NCBI RefSeq assembly: GCF_949987535.1
Contig: NC_080068.1
Location: 84,221,254 to 84,285,253 of the forward strand
DNA: 64,000 nucleotides
Origin: Balaenoptera acutorostrata
Lineage: Eukaryota > Chordata > Mammalia > Artiodactyla > Balaenopteridae
Direction of reading: 5' to 3'
Positions 1-11,699 of the stretch are shown piece by piece. Position 1 is the stretch's first letter; each line of letters starts with the position of its first letter. Both the position numbers and the translations under genes were made by a program. The notes beneath the pieces are model-generated. The model saw nothing but the letters and a program-made list of their open reading frames with translations. It did no database searches and was not told the origin of the DNA.

Positions 1-741
1 CAATATACATGGTGATAAGAAATAAAGAATTGATCACCTGAATATGTGATGGTGCCATTCTCAGAACATAAAAGATTAGAAAAAAATCATATTTGATGAA
101 AGAGAAGTAGTTAGGAGTTACATTTTGGTAATGCTAATTTTTACAAAATCAGACTAGAGTAGATAGAAGAAATCAATAGTATGTTTTTGCTATATCTGAA
201 AGAATTTCTTATTATTGGAAGTAAAAGAAATTTCAGAGGAAATCTATTTAGAGCTTTTAAATGGACTAAAGTTAAGACTGAAATAAATACCAGTATGTTC
301 CAACTGAGTCAGACTCTACATCCCTCCAGCAATTTTGGCAACCATACCACACGTGTTACTTAGGGTACATTATCCGGGTTTAAGGAGGTCCTAGAAAGGA
401 GCCTACAGTAAGCATCACTACAGCTTCCTTCTAATGAAGGGAATGTGTAAGACAAAAAGCACAGCTAAGGTGTAGCAGCCACAGCAAACAAGGAAAATAA
501 GTTTTCAGCTTAGAGACAAATTATCTGATATGAATGCCTCTATCTCCAGCTTCCTTCCAATAACCCCTCCTCAGGTTTCCAGTTGGCTGAACTACACAAT
601 AAAACTATAGTAAACTTTCTGTTCAGATTTTCTTTGGGCTTCAAAGATTCAAACTCCCACTACTAATCCTAATCCATCACTTTGCTTGTTTTTATTTAGA
701 ATCCTTTCCCTACTGATGCCAAAATTGTCCAACTGTTTTCT
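1..741. other. No feature recognised
   Basis: AT-rich sequence with only short chance ORFs (longest about 60 codons). I recognise no repeat family, exon or RNA gene here. Confidence 0.5.
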
Positions 742-990
742 CTTTTTTAAAAAATTTTAATTTTAAACTGGGGTATAGGTGATTTACAATGTTGTGTTAG
801 TTTCAGGTGTACAGCAAAGTGATTTAGTTATACATGTACATATATCTACTCTTTTTCAGATTCTTTTCCCATATAGGTTATTACAGAGTATTGAGTAGAG
901 TTCCCTGGATAGTACATCCTTGTTGATTACCTATTTTATATATAATACTGTGTATATGTTAATCCCAACCTCTTAATTTATCCCTCCTAG
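742..990 (-). mobile_element. L1 3' UTR fragment, minus strand
   Basis: Read on the minus strand this gives the cetartiodactyl L1 3' UTR signature: a stretch ending GCACAGGGAACTCTACTCAA, then TGTATAACTAAATCACTTTG, then CTGAAACTAACACAACATTG, and a degenerate A-rich tail that appears as T/A-rich sequence at 742-770. It is a severely 5'-truncated, non-coding copy. No clear TSD was found. Confidence 0.8.
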
Positions 991-2289
991 TGTTTTCAAT
1001 ATTGTTCTTTGCACCTTAGGTTTCAGATAACCCTTGTATTCAGACCTGTTCTTACCTGCATCTTTAGACTGAATCTATCAGCTGGAGATCAGTCCAAAGC
1101 ACTCTTACATCCAGACTCAGAACAAGCTCATTTGGAGGGAAAGGTAGGTTATAATACATCAGCCAGCTCTAACCTTCTATAATTCTGTGATCTGAGCTAA
1201 TGCCTCTAGCATGCTATATATTATAACTAAGCTTTCTGCTATTGTTTTTTACTCCTACCAATGAAGTTCACTATATATTTCTGGTAAGGAAAAGTTACTT
1301 TAAATCCACACACTAAAACTCTCTGTTCTTGGTGGAGAGGTAAAATTCCGGCCTCAACTGAGATATAATTTTATATCTGTGAGAATTTTGACCTTGGTGA
1401 TGTGTTTCTATTACTTCCAGACAGTGACAAGACCCAAAGTTCATTTTGCTCCAATGTCAGAAATTATCCTGAACAAAACAACTTGCCCATTACAAAGCAA
1501 GAATCAAAATAATATTTGCATTATGCAGCCTCTGGTGCCAGGATCTTATTTTCTTTTTCACGTGGAATATAAAAATAAATCTCAAAAGACTGATCTCCAT
1601 CACCATGTATACACTGGATATGTGAACATAGACCCAGTCCCAAAGGTCATTAATCAGTCACAGCTTAGCATTTTATCAATATCAGGAGAAATTTCTTAGT
1701 ACCTGAATATATGCTTCCATTTGCCAAGATTAATACATCACACTGTTCTTGCTAATATTCCACAGGGATGTAGAAAACAGGAAGGTAGTTTTTCAGAGAA
1801 AAAATAAAGGAAAGGAAAAAAGAAGCACATAGAGAGTTTAAAACATGGGAGACAATTAAAGAGTGAAATAAGACAAGCAAAGATAAAATAAAAAAGACTG
1901 AAGGCTCCCTGAATCCTAAAGGAAAAATTCATATATTCTCTTTCACACTGAGGCTGAATTCTATGACTTTTTCATACTGTGTGTTGTCTTTCTCTCCTAG
2001 TTCTCACATAAAATATTTCAGGGTGACAAATTGCTTCTTTGAGGAACATTTTTAACATGTGTGTGACTTTCAGATATAGGCAAGGTTGATTTTAGGAAAT
2101 ATTGGGATGTAAGAGAAATGTGTGTGAGACAAATTCTTGCCTGTCCTTCCTAAGCTCTTCCCCCTGCATGACTGTACTTTTTCATTTCCTCCTCACCTAT
2201 AGCTTTCACAACTATTCTCCTGCTTCAATCTCAATACACAAGTCACTTAATACCCTCAAGCAGGGACACATGGGGAATCCATAAGGTTA
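991..2289. other. No gene recognised
   Basis: Contains a 106-codon open frame at 1379-1699 (+) and a 64-codon one at 1738-1932 (-). Neither shows a recognisable domain or splice context, and both fit chance in AT-rich DNA. No repeat was confidently assigned. Confidence 0.45.
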
Positions 2290-3110
2290 CAAACAAAATG
2301 TGAAAGCACACATGTGACTGCTGTGGCAACGTGCCACTCAGATCTGCTGTGGGGACTGTACTTTACCAAAGGCTCCAGCTGTTGTACCTTTGGATTCCCC
2401 CACTTCATTCCCACTGAGGTAGTGCTTGCCACAGGTTTCTGAGCCAATGATTGAGCACAGCAAGAATACTTAAGCAGGGACTTACCTGGTGGCACAGTGG
2501 TTAAGAATCTGCCTGCCAAAGCAGGGGACACGGGTTTGAGCACTGGTCCGGGAAGTCCCACGTGCCATGGAGCAACTAAGCCCGTGCACCACAACTACTG
2601 AGCCTGTGCTCTAGAGCTCACGAGCCACAACTACTGAGCCTGCATGCCACAACTACTGAAGCCCGTGGGCCTAGAGCCCGTGCTCCACAGCAAGAGAAGC
2701 CACAGCAATGAGAAGCCCGTGCACCACACCGAAGAGTAGCCCCTACTCGCCGCAACTAGAGAAAGCCTGCGTGCAGCAACAAAGACCCAATGCAGCAAAA
2801 AATTAAAAAAAAAAAAAAAAAAAAGATTAAGCAGATTCATTACCATGAGATACAGGCATTTTCCAACAGGAGACTATGCCTCAAGGAGTCTTTTTTAGTT
2901 TGGTCAAACCTTTGTTGAAACCATGCTGCATCCAAGAATCTTCCTCCCCAACCTTCCTTCACTCCTTCTCTCCTTTCACAGGTGTCAGACCAGTATTACG
3001 GTATATAAACACTCTACTCTTCTTTCCCTGCTCCCTCCTACAGTAAACATCTTTAATGTCTCATTCTGTCTAGGCACATACTATTTGGTGGTCCTAAACT
3101 AATTCAAAGG
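2290..3110 (+). mobile_element. ERVL-type LTR (MLT2-like), interrupted by a SINE
   Basis: The sequence either side of the SINE reads as one old LTR. The left part holds TTCATTCCCACTGAGG and TTTCTGAGCCAATGA. The right part holds ACTATGCCTCAAGGAGTC and CTCCTTTCACAGGTGTCAGAC, then GTAAACATCTTTAATGTCTC. The last block resembles the 3' part of ERVL-class LTRs, and a related block recurs near 45.0 kb. An ERVL-like internal region follows directly, which supports the call. Both ends are approximate and the subfamily name is uncertain. Confidence 0.5.
2478..2826 (+). mobile_element. CHR-type SINE with TSD
   Basis: A complete tRNA-derived cetacean/hippo SINE. It has the tRNA-like head (box-A/B-like GTGGTTAAGAATCTG and GGGTTTGAGCACTGG), the repeated CACAACTACTGAGCC blocks, the CGCAACTAGAGAAAG tail and a run of about 20 A. 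An 8-bp TSD, TTAAGCAG, lies at 2470-2477 and 2827-2834. It is inserted in the sense direction within an older LTR. Several substitutions from the common form suggest an older copy than the one at 21.4 kb. Confidence 0.93.
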
Positions 3111-3114
3111 CAGT

Positions 3115-5545
3115 AAGATACTTGAAAAAACAGATGGCAAAATAAAGATTTTCGACATGGTCATCCCTTGTCTGGAAGAAAAAGAAGACTCAATCCTGAA
3201 TGTAGGAGGGCCACCCATAGAACATGATGCAAGATGGCATCCTGAGTGCTAAGGAGTTCTCTTGCAGCTAACCCTTGTAGGCACAATGATTCAGGCATTT
3301 TCAATAATTGTGTGTGGGGGGGAGGTTGGCAAGATGTAAAAAAATAGCAATATTGGCTGGTTACTAAGTTGAATTAACTCACTGAAGAAGGGTAGTAAGA
3401 AACTCATTGTGGTTAATAAGCAGTTGAAGTCTGACTGTGAGAGCCGAAAGACTAGTCAGGAGCAGAAACAGCTGAGCATCAGATTGAAAAGCTGATAGAA
3501 TCGCAGACATCCAGAAGCATTTTAATGCTCATCCAAAGCAGATCTGTTATGTTAAAGTCAGGGCCGTGGGTGGGAAAACCTGGGGTCCTAATACATGGCA
3601 TGGGTCTATCTGTATAGAGCCCCTGAGGATAATTGCAGATTCCCTTGAACCTTCCCAGAAGTACCCCATCATTCTCTAATAAGTCTTAACAGTACATTCT
3701 GCTGAAAAGACCTCCCTCCCTCAGAAGCTGAATCCACCAAAACTAGAGCTAATTCCAGCATAACCTGGCTAGCGGCATGTTGGTCCTGGTAAAGGGGGAA
3801 AGAGATTATAGACAAAAGGAGAAGTAGGAATTAGTTAACATGTAATTGCAGGGACCAAAGCAGTTACCTTGGGATTGGAGTTTAATGTTTGATCAAAGGG
3901 ACCAGAATGTAAAACTGGATAAACAAGAACAACTTGACTTGGGGTATTTAATCAGAGTAGAAACCCTAGATGCTGGTACAAACTCACCACCACTGCTACT
4001 TCTCCTCACCTCATATCACTTAGAGGTGAGGAGAAGTAGCATTGTCCAAGATCTTCTGGCAGTCAAGAGAAGGAAAGAGGCCAAAAGAAGAGATCGTGAT
4101 AAAATGGCATATAATGTGAGGTCAGAAGAGCCATCAGATGATTATGTTTTACAGGATAGGCCCAAAGAGCACACCCTTCACTGGGGCCATTAGCAATGTG
4201 TTTATGAGGAGGACACCCACATCACAAAGAGCTTCCAGTGGTGACTGCCCTCTGCAAGTCAGGTATGAAAGTGAGAGACCCAGCCACAAAATGGAGCTCA
4301 CTAATATCCACTGTGAATGATAGGTCCTGAATTAATAGAGGCAGGTGACAACACTTAATCTTCAGAAGACTGGAGGCTGTAATTATTGTAATGAGCAAAC
4401 TGGAGGGAAAATGAAGAGATATGACTCATGAGGGCTTTTGAAGATGTTATAGAGTATGCCACACTCAGAGACAAAATAGGTTGGCCATCAATAAGGGTGC
4501 TACTTTACATATGAAATCAAATAAAATTGAGAATGAAGGAGCAGGATGCTGAGGCAGTTGCCCCAATAAAAAACTACAATCCTTTGCTCGGTGGCTGGAC
4601 CTGAGCCATTGTTCTGATCTGGATTCCAACGACTGAAGGAGTGGTTGGATCCCTGAAAGCAAGGAGCCTGCAATACCATAACAGTTAAATACAGAAAGTG
4701 GCTTCATCCATCTGTTCCAGTAAAATTGAACATTGAGGAGAGGGAAATACCCAGACATATCAAGGATTCCATACACAGGACCAGAGCTGACATTAATAAG
4801 CCAAGACTCACAATATCATTATATCTTCTGTTAGAATGGGGACTAAGAGGTGCCAGATTAGTAAATGGATTTCTGGATAAAGTCTGTTTCAAACTGGAAT
4901 CTCTGGTCTTTTAGGCCCACCCAAAGCATATAATTGAATTGATATGCTGAGAAATTGAAGTTACCTGAGCACTGGCAACATGGAATGTGGAATGAGCTTT
5001 CATAGTGGGGAATACCAAATTGAAACCTCTGAACTGTGCTGCCTTCCTCTAGCCAAAATAATAAATGAAAAATCATATTTCATTCTATAGATGATGGCAC
5101 TGATTTGTGCCACCATTAAATGCCTAATAAAGGCGGGGTTGATTCTATCTATCATATTGTGGTTCGTTCTCCCATTCTGACTCCTGAAAAACTCAGATGA
5201 CTCTTGGAGAAAAACTTTAGACCACCATGATCTCAACCATGTTGTATCCATAATTGTAGCTATTGTGTCAGATGTGTGCTTGTTATGCAACATATTAGGG
5301 AACAATTTCTTCTCCATTACAAAGGTGGATCAGAAGCATTTTGCCTTCAGATGGGAGTGGACAAGAATATTCATTTCCATTTTTGTTTCAGGTAATATTA
5401 ACTCCAATGGTATCTGTCATAATGTGGCCTAAATTGATCTGAACAACTTGAATATACCACAGAACATCACGCTCATCTCCTGTCATCTGATCCGTTCTTG
5501 GTGAATGGTCTTGAGGGTTCTGAACTAGAACCAAGGTAATATATA
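3115..5545 (+). pseudogene. ERVL-like endogenous retrovirus internal remnant (gag/pol), decayed
   Basis: This region directly follows the LTR-like sequence in the same orientation. At about 5322-5510 the plus-strand translation, read across a stop and a frame change, resembles the ERVL reverse-transcriptase core: an acidic-glutamine then Phe-Ala-Phe block, and further on a Cys-His-Asn block and an Ile-Pro-Gln-Asn-Ile-Thr-Leu block. The stretch that should carry the catalytic Asp-Asp motif is eroded. The part before 5.1 kb is assigned mainly by position and weak similarity. No frame is open for more than about 115 codons, so it cannot encode a working protein. No 3' LTR was seen. This is an ancient, inactive copy. 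Confidence 0.5.
3994..4041. repeat. Perfect 19-bp inverted repeat, 10-nt loop
   Basis: Arm 3994-4012 (begins TGCTACTTCTCC) is the exact reverse complement of arm 4023-4041 (ends GGAGAAGTAGCA). The spacer 4013-4022 is ATATCACTTA. The arms are about half G+C, unlike the AT-rich surroundings, so this is not a low-complexity artefact. It lies inside the ERVL-like remnant. Confidence 0.95.
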
Positions 5546-6424
5546 ATGTATTTTTAGCTGGAGAGAATCATTATTTTTCCATAATTAAAAAAATTATCAA
5601 AATATTCCATTTCTCAAGAATGATCTAGGATAGCTGATATAAATCAGGTGTTCTCCAAAACTTTTGTTCAACTCTTCAGTTAAAAAAAAAACACTAAATA
5701 AGTAAAAGAGAAATCAAGATAATAAAAAACAGATTGGAAACAAAATAGCAAGTTATAGTCAACGTATTGCTAGCATTTATATCATCAGTACTATAAATAT
5801 ACCACATGTAAATTGAGTATCTCATTAATATCCTTAATTTTACTGTGATAGCCTATTGTAACTTATACTATTAAGTCAAATTTATAGGGAGTTGTTGGTT
5901 TGCACACTGGCCCTTGTACACAGAGGGCTAAGAGAGACTGAAGAAAGAGGCAGGTCACACCAGATTCACAGGTGGCAGGTTCAATAAGCAAGGGAACTTA
6001 CATATAAGACTTGCCTTTGGCAGCCACAAGATGGCTAGATCTCCACTCCTACCCTCTAGAAACTTAAAAGTTTATCTAGAGGCCTTAACTGTTCAGTCAC
6101 ATACAGCATTCTGATGGTCTCAACAATACTGTAGTCTTTCATGGCTAAAACCTTGAAACAGCAACTAGTGTGGAGATGGTGGGCAGAATGTACATTCCAA
6201 TGACAGGGGAGAAGGTGAGGAGCCTTTGATTGCCCACATCCAGCTCTAGGGTCAACTGGAGGTCGCATCCCCTCAGTGACCTCCTCCAACAGGAATGTCA
6301 TTGTTCAGGAAAATTGGAGGATCTGTATTATATGTGTGTATATCTGTCTATCTTCTATCAGTCTATCATTTATCTATCAGCTCTTATTAATATCAATATA
6401 AAGCAGTTTTATTTCAAAAGTAAA
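5546..6424. other. No feature recognised; short ATCT-rich patch
   Basis: No coding or repeat assignment was made for most of this stretch. The region 5890-6300 is less AT-rich and might be an unrecognised LTR or ancient repeat. Around 6335-6385 there is a degenerate ATCT-type simple repeat. Confidence 0.4.
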
Positions 6425-6892
6425 GTAAAAGGAATGAAATTGGGTCATTTGTAGAGACGTGGATGAACCCAGAGACTATCATACAGAGTGAAGTAAGATA
6501 GAAAGAGAAAAACAAATATCAGATATTAACACATATATGTGGAATCTAGAAAAATGGTACAGATGAACCTATTTGCAAAGCAGAACTAGAGACACAGATG
6601 TACAGAACAAATGTATGGACACCAAGGGGGGAAAGCAGGGGGTGGGATGAATTGGAAGATTGGGAATGACATATATACACTACTATGTATAAAATAGATA
6701 ACTAATGAGGACCTACTGTATAGCACAGGGAATAGTACTCAGTGCTCTGTGGTGACCTAAATGGGAAGGAAATCCAAAAAAGAGGGGATATGTGTATACG
6801 TATAGCTGATTCACTTTGTTGTATAGTAGAAACTAGCACAACATTGTAAGGCAACTATACCCCAATAAAAATAAACAACAACAACAAAAAAA
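6425..6892 (+). mobile_element. L1 3' end, 5'-truncated, with TSD
   Basis: Begins within the last codons of L1 ORF2 (GGAATGAAATTGGGTCATTT, the terminal Lys-Arg-Asn-Glu-Ile-Gly block) and runs through the L1 3' UTR to ACTATACCCCAATAAAAA and a CAACAACAA/A-rich tail. A 10-bp TSD, CAAAAGTAAA, is present at 6415-6424 and 6893-6902. It is non-functional because it lacks all catalytic domains. Confidence 0.9.
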
Positions 6893-6998
6893 CAAAAGTA
6901 AAAAAAAATGTTTTAATGTTTTTGGAAAAGCATAAGCCTAAAGTGCTATGATGTAAATATATACCCACGGTGGAAATATTTGGTAAAAATGGCTAATA

Positions 6999-7100
6999 GG
7001 AGATATGGGGATATATGTATATGTATAGCTGATTTACTTTGTTATAAAGCAGAAACTAACACACCATTGTAAAGCAATTATACTCCAATAAAGATGTGAA

Positions 7101-7139
<39 letters not shown>

Positions 7140-7169
7140 GGATCCAGGTCAGGAAAAAAAAAAAAAAAA
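6999..7169 (+). mobile_element. Very short L1 3' end with extra 3' tail
   Basis: A 171-bp, extremely 5'-truncated L1. It starts in the terminal 3' UTR (GTATAGCTGATTTACTTTG), passes ACTCCAATAAAGATGTG and a long (AAAT)n run, then carries a non-L1 stretch GGATCCAGGTCAGG at 7140-7153, then a run of about 16 A. TSD GGCTAATA at 6991-6998 and 7170-7177. It landed at the edge of a MIR element. Confidence 0.85.
7099..7139 (+). repeat. (AAAT)n microsatellite in an L1 tail
   Basis: About ten uninterrupted AAAT units, evidently grown from the L1 poly(A) end. Likely length-polymorphic. Confidence 0.95.
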
Positions 7170-7295
7170 GGCTAATATTTATTTAGGGTTTTTAAATGTT
7201 ACAAGCACTATTCTCAGTGTTCTATACATATTGATGGATTTACTCTTCACAAAAAACTTATGAGGTAAATACTATTATTGTATTAATCGGGGTAC
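7170..7295 (-). repeat. MIR fragment, minus strand
   Basis: Reads as an inverted MIR: GCTAATATTTATTTAGGG, then ACAAGCACTATTCTCAGTG and CTTATGAGGTAAATACTATT. These match the order of MIR core sequence on the reverse strand. Diverged and truncated. Confidence 0.6.
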
Positions 7296-10200
7296 TGGCA
7301 GAACAAAGCTGCCACATTCAAGGTGAATAATTTGTAGAATACATATTAAAGGGAAGGGGGCTATTTAAAAAAACATGAGTGTAGTAAAACCATAGAGGAT
7401 GGTGCTGTACACTGGAGGTTTATGACAGTGGGTTACATAATTGGGAAATGTCTGGAAGCTAAAATTGATAAGGTCTTGGTGATGTCTTAGATATTGTGGA
7501 TGAGTGAAAGAAAATTGTTCCCAAATGTTTGGCTTACGCAATTGGAGGGATGGACATCCCATTTGCTTGAGGTAATGCTAGATAATAATCAGATTCAATA
7601 AATTTTTGATTTGAGGCAAGAGAGGGGAGAGATATTAACAGCCAGTCATACATAAAGTTTGGAGATCATAGAAATCCAGGTCAGAGATATAATTTTTGGG
7701 CTCCAACATGCATTTAAAAATGGGGAAAAGTTAAAAGAAGATTTAAGCATATACCCTATACTATTCCAAGCCAAAAAAGGAAATATACTCTTAAGATTTT
7801 TTAAAAAAGATACTTCAACTAATCATTGAAGTTAACTTTAAAATTATGATTAAGATTTAGCAATACACAATTTAAAATTTGACACATTGGTAGAAATAAC
7901 GGTTCTTATAGCTGTGGAAATTACAACAGCATTTGAGAAATGATCAGACTATAGAATAACAAATATTCTAGCTCTTCATGATATAAAATGAAATGTATCA
8001 TCACTTTGGTTTCATGACTTTTTCCCACTAGTTTCAATCACTTTTTTATATAGATAGAGATAAATTGTCTATTTCTTTAAAGAGTGGATGACTTTGTTCT
8101 GTGCTAGTGGTTATTTATGTAACCCACTGGGATTTCTTAATTCAGTGTAAGTGCAAGCGTTTCAGATATATATCCAATGTGATAAAGAAATTGACACTGA
8201 GATTGTCACTGAGATGCTCCAAGATTGATGATCCTTCTTAAACATAAGATATTACCAATTCAGGGTCACCCAAAAGGAAATCAAGGAACTGTCAAAAGTA
8301 TCAGACGACTTTTCTCAAATGAGACATTATCGGAGTTTTGCTATAGTTAGGCTTTTATTCTGTATGTAAAAATAAAATGAAACATATATAATGTTTTTTT
8401 TAAGTAGCTAAACTTAATGATAATACTTAAAAAAGAAATTATATCTTTTCATTCTTCCTCCTACATTTAAAGTGAAAACTCTCAATAGAATGTTTTTTAA
8501 AAAAATATTGCACTTTAGTTTTTTAGGGACTATATTAAAGCTGAACAATTTATAATAAAATAATGCCTATTACTTGGTAGACTCAATTTCTAAAATAAGG
8601 TTTATCTTTCCATTGCTGTAAATATTTGCAATGTATCTGTTAGGTTTAAAAATATTTTAAAATATTTACATCATTAAACAAAATTAAAAATTCAATAGAT
8701 ATTTAGTAGACTTACAAAATATTTCATATAAATATATGTACATATGTGTGTATGTATACATGTATTTATATATATTAATTTGAGGTCAGAAATAAACTGG
8801 ATTTATTCATTCAATATTTAATACATGGGTTATTTATGCATATCCAGGCTATAAGTAAATAAATTGTTTTTAATCCTATTATGAGGAGATGCTAAATTCT
8901 TTTTGGCTTCACTTATTTTCAGCCAATAGAAATAATATATTGTGCACGCACGTGTGTGTGATATTTCCCAAGTAGGGTGGAGTTAAATTCATTCGAAGAA
9001 GTATTTGAAGAACTCACAACATAACACAGTGTGTTTCACCACACTGAGTATGTCACATGCTCAAAGAGTCCCTTTCAGGTTATTTATAACTACATTATTG
9101 ATAAACTTTAAGTGGAGAGTAAATGATAAAAAAAAAAGGCCAGTCCTAGACATTTGCAAGGCCCTCCTTAAGATTTCTATGAAATAGACTAGTGCCTTGG
9201 AATATTGTTTTAATTACAAGGCAATTGTGTCTTTCATCAGCAAGAACTTACAAAAATATTCTAGCTGTTACATTATTAATGCTGCCACTTGGATGTGCTA
9301 AATTGTATCCTAGTGATTTAGAATTTCTGGACCTCCCAAATTTGTTAACATCCTACTTTATTTGAGGAGGTGTTAGCTGTGGAAACACCTAATCTGCTAG
9401 ACTGAAGAGCAGAAGGCTACAATCAGATTATTTTGTTTTTTTGATGGAGAGATATCCCAAGAAATAGTCTGATAATTTGGGTCCAGCCATGTTTGCCTAT
9501 TTTATTATTTAATAAGTACTTTGAGAATATTTAAATGAAAATTTAATAAAAATGGTTTTTCTTGGAAATAATGAAACCATGAGTTTATATTTTTCATTCT
9601 TTTATTACAAAACTAATTTCTTAACAGCCATTTTATACCAAGCAATTGAATAGGTAAGGAGTACTCAATGTTCTACCAACAGACCAGGCTTCTCCGCTTG
9701 TAATGTTAACTTAAAGAATTGCATACATAAGATTTTAAGCAAGCAAAAGGAATTGCTACCAATAATCTTTAATACATCCAAGGCTCTCAGATTACTATGA
9801 CTGCAGACTCAAAGCTCCCCTTACCTTATTTTAGAAATGGAGGAGTATTATATACATCAGTACAACATGGTATTTCACTTATCATGATATATTTACCTGG
9901 ATTTGAATGATAGTTTAAAAACATTAAGAATAATATTTATCTCAATAACAGCTGTTTCTCAACTTACATTCACATTTGAACCTCACCATCTCAATAACAG
10001 CTCTGTGCCATGCCCTATTTAATGAAAAGGAAACTAACACTATTAAAAGAAGAGTGAGAGTGGTCCTCCTAAGATTCAATTTCTTATAAATGTTATAGCC
10101 AAAACATGAAATGGAGTCCACTAGTCCTTGATCCTGGATTTTTTTAATATAGCACAAAGAGAATTTTCTATTAATATCCATAAAATTTAAAATCTATTCT

Positions 10201-10880
10201 TGTTTGATTAATCATGTTCTGTTTAATTGTATAGACCATAGTTTCTTAAGCTATACAACCGTTGTGTTTATATATCTAGAAATACTGTTTCATGAGATTA
10301 AATTTTTGAACCACTTAAATCTAGGTATATACGTTTGTGTGATTAAACTTTTGCATAAAATAAGCTTGTATTACTGAAGGTGGAAAAGTGTTGAATGTGT
10401 ATACCATAATTAAACTTACTCAACTGCATCATCTTCACTTACCCGTTAAGTATTATTTATCTAACTCCAGTAGCTTGGCATAGATGCCACGAAGTGTTTT
10501 ATTCATGTAGTAAATATCCCACTGTATATATTCATTTTTGTGGTTTATAAATGCAGTGAATTTTCTCCTTTTTTTTTTTTTTTTTTGAGGGAGTTTTCTG
10601 TTTGAGGCAGACCCCAATTACAGGTATCAAAATTACTATTTTTCCCAAGAGTGGATGGACTGGTCAGTTTTGCTTCTTTCTTGGGTCTTAGCCTGCTTTG
10701 TATTTGGGCCAAACAGTTAAATCCTATTTAATCTATAAAGACAGCTACCCTCTCTCTCATCAATATCTGGTGTTCTTGAAGAAATGTAGGGTCTACTGTA
10801 GAGAACTGAGGGTGGAATAATGAATTCAAGTGGCCTGGCACTATAATATACTTTGCAATATACTTGGGTAAGTGATTCAG
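7296..10880. other. AT-rich, no gene recognised
   Basis: No ORF above 90 codons and no recognised domain. There are short AT and TATG-type simple stretches around 8720-8780, a T run at 10569-10588, and a MIR-like trace near 9990-10110 too weak to annotate. Two copies of ATCTCAATAACAGCT lie near 9939 and 9989. Confidence 0.4.
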
Positions 10881-10926
10881 GTCTCCTTCTTCCTCTTCCT
10901 TTTCCTCTTCCTCTCCTTCCCCTCCT
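10881..10926 (+). repeat. Pyrimidine-rich tract
   Basis: CT-only sequence of TTC/CTC units on the plus strand. Open frames of 75-88 codons on the opposite strand arise from its purine complement and are not genes. Confidence 0.85.
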
Positions 10927-10984
10927 GAGACAGGAGGGAAAAGGGCAGGACACAACTGCTAGATAAATGAAGAAGGGGCACATC

Positions 10985-11461
10985 TGTTAGGATGCAATGA
11001 AAACCGGCTGGGGCCTGCTGAACTCAAGGTGGCTTCAAGAATAGAGGATAGTCTGGTCATTGACCTTTAGTTCATTATACCTTCATTATTATATTAAAAA
11101 TCACTCCCCCTTACGCCATGACAGATCTGGGGTGGACCGTAAAAGGCCAAAAAGTGGGCAGAGGCCCAATTCCTGGGAATCTCCACCCTTCCCTGAAATA
11201 GCAAAAATATTCCTCCCACTTGTTATCATATGAAATTACGCAGCCCATAAAAACCAACCCCATGTCATAGGGCCACTCTCACTTTCCGAGACAGTCAGCA
11301 TTCTGCCAATGGAATGTGTGTCTCTCTGAATAAACTTGTTTTCATTTTCCTTTGGCTTGCTCTTGAACTCTTTCCTGCACGAAACCAAGGACCCTCACTT
11401 GGCAGCCCACCCCAGGGACTCACACAGGTCCCTGGCCACGATATCTCCCTCTCTTGTAACA
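10985..11461 (+). mobile_element. Probable solo ERV LTR (ERV1-like)
   Basis: A 477-bp block bounded by the inverted termini TGTTA (10985-10989) and TAACA (11457-11461), as retroviral LTRs are. Inside, in the right order, are a TATA-like CATAAAAA (11246-11253), a poly(A) signal AATAAA (11329-11334), and an R/U5-like stretch ending CTCTTGAACTCTTTCCTGC. Flanking tetranucleotides CATC and CTTC are a possible 4-bp TSD with one mismatch. No internal retroviral sequence adjoins it, so it is probably a solo LTR left by recombination. The exact family was not identified. Confidence 0.65.
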
Positions 11462-11644
11462 CTTCTCCTTCCTTCTCCTCCCCCCCCGGCCCGCCTCCTT
11501 CCTCTTCCTCTTTATTCTTCTTCTCCTCCCCTTCCCCTTCCCCTTCTCTCCTCTTCCTTTCTCCTCTCCCTCCTCCTCCTCCTTCTTCTTCTTCCTCTTC
11601 TTCTTCTCTTTTTCCTTCTCCTCCTCCTCCTCCTTCTTCTCCCC
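11462..11644 (+). repeat. Long polypyrimidine (CTT/CCT)n tract
   Basis: About 183 bp almost entirely C and T on the plus strand, directly following the LTR terminus. Its mirror-like purine/pyrimidine asymmetry could allow triplex formation. Several overlapping ORFs on both strands (Ser/Pro-rich, Leu-rich, Glu/Gly-rich, Lys/Glu-rich) are composition artefacts. Confidence 0.93.
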
Positions 11645-11699
11645 CAAAATTCCAGACCACAGGATAAGTTAAAAATTGCTGTAAACAGATTGAATGGGA

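Noticed and set aside
1379..1699. 106-codon plus-strand ORF with a hydrophobic N-terminus
   Set aside because: No recognisable domain, no splice signals that make sense and no repeat context; chance is sufficient in 64 kb.
3846..4193. 115-codon plus-strand ORF
   Set aside because: Lies in the decayed ERVL-like region and spans the perfect hairpin. It resembles no known protein.
7099..7139. Regular short repeats considered as a CRISPR-like array
   Set aside because: It is a plain AAAT microsatellite without spacers, in a mammalian L1 tail.
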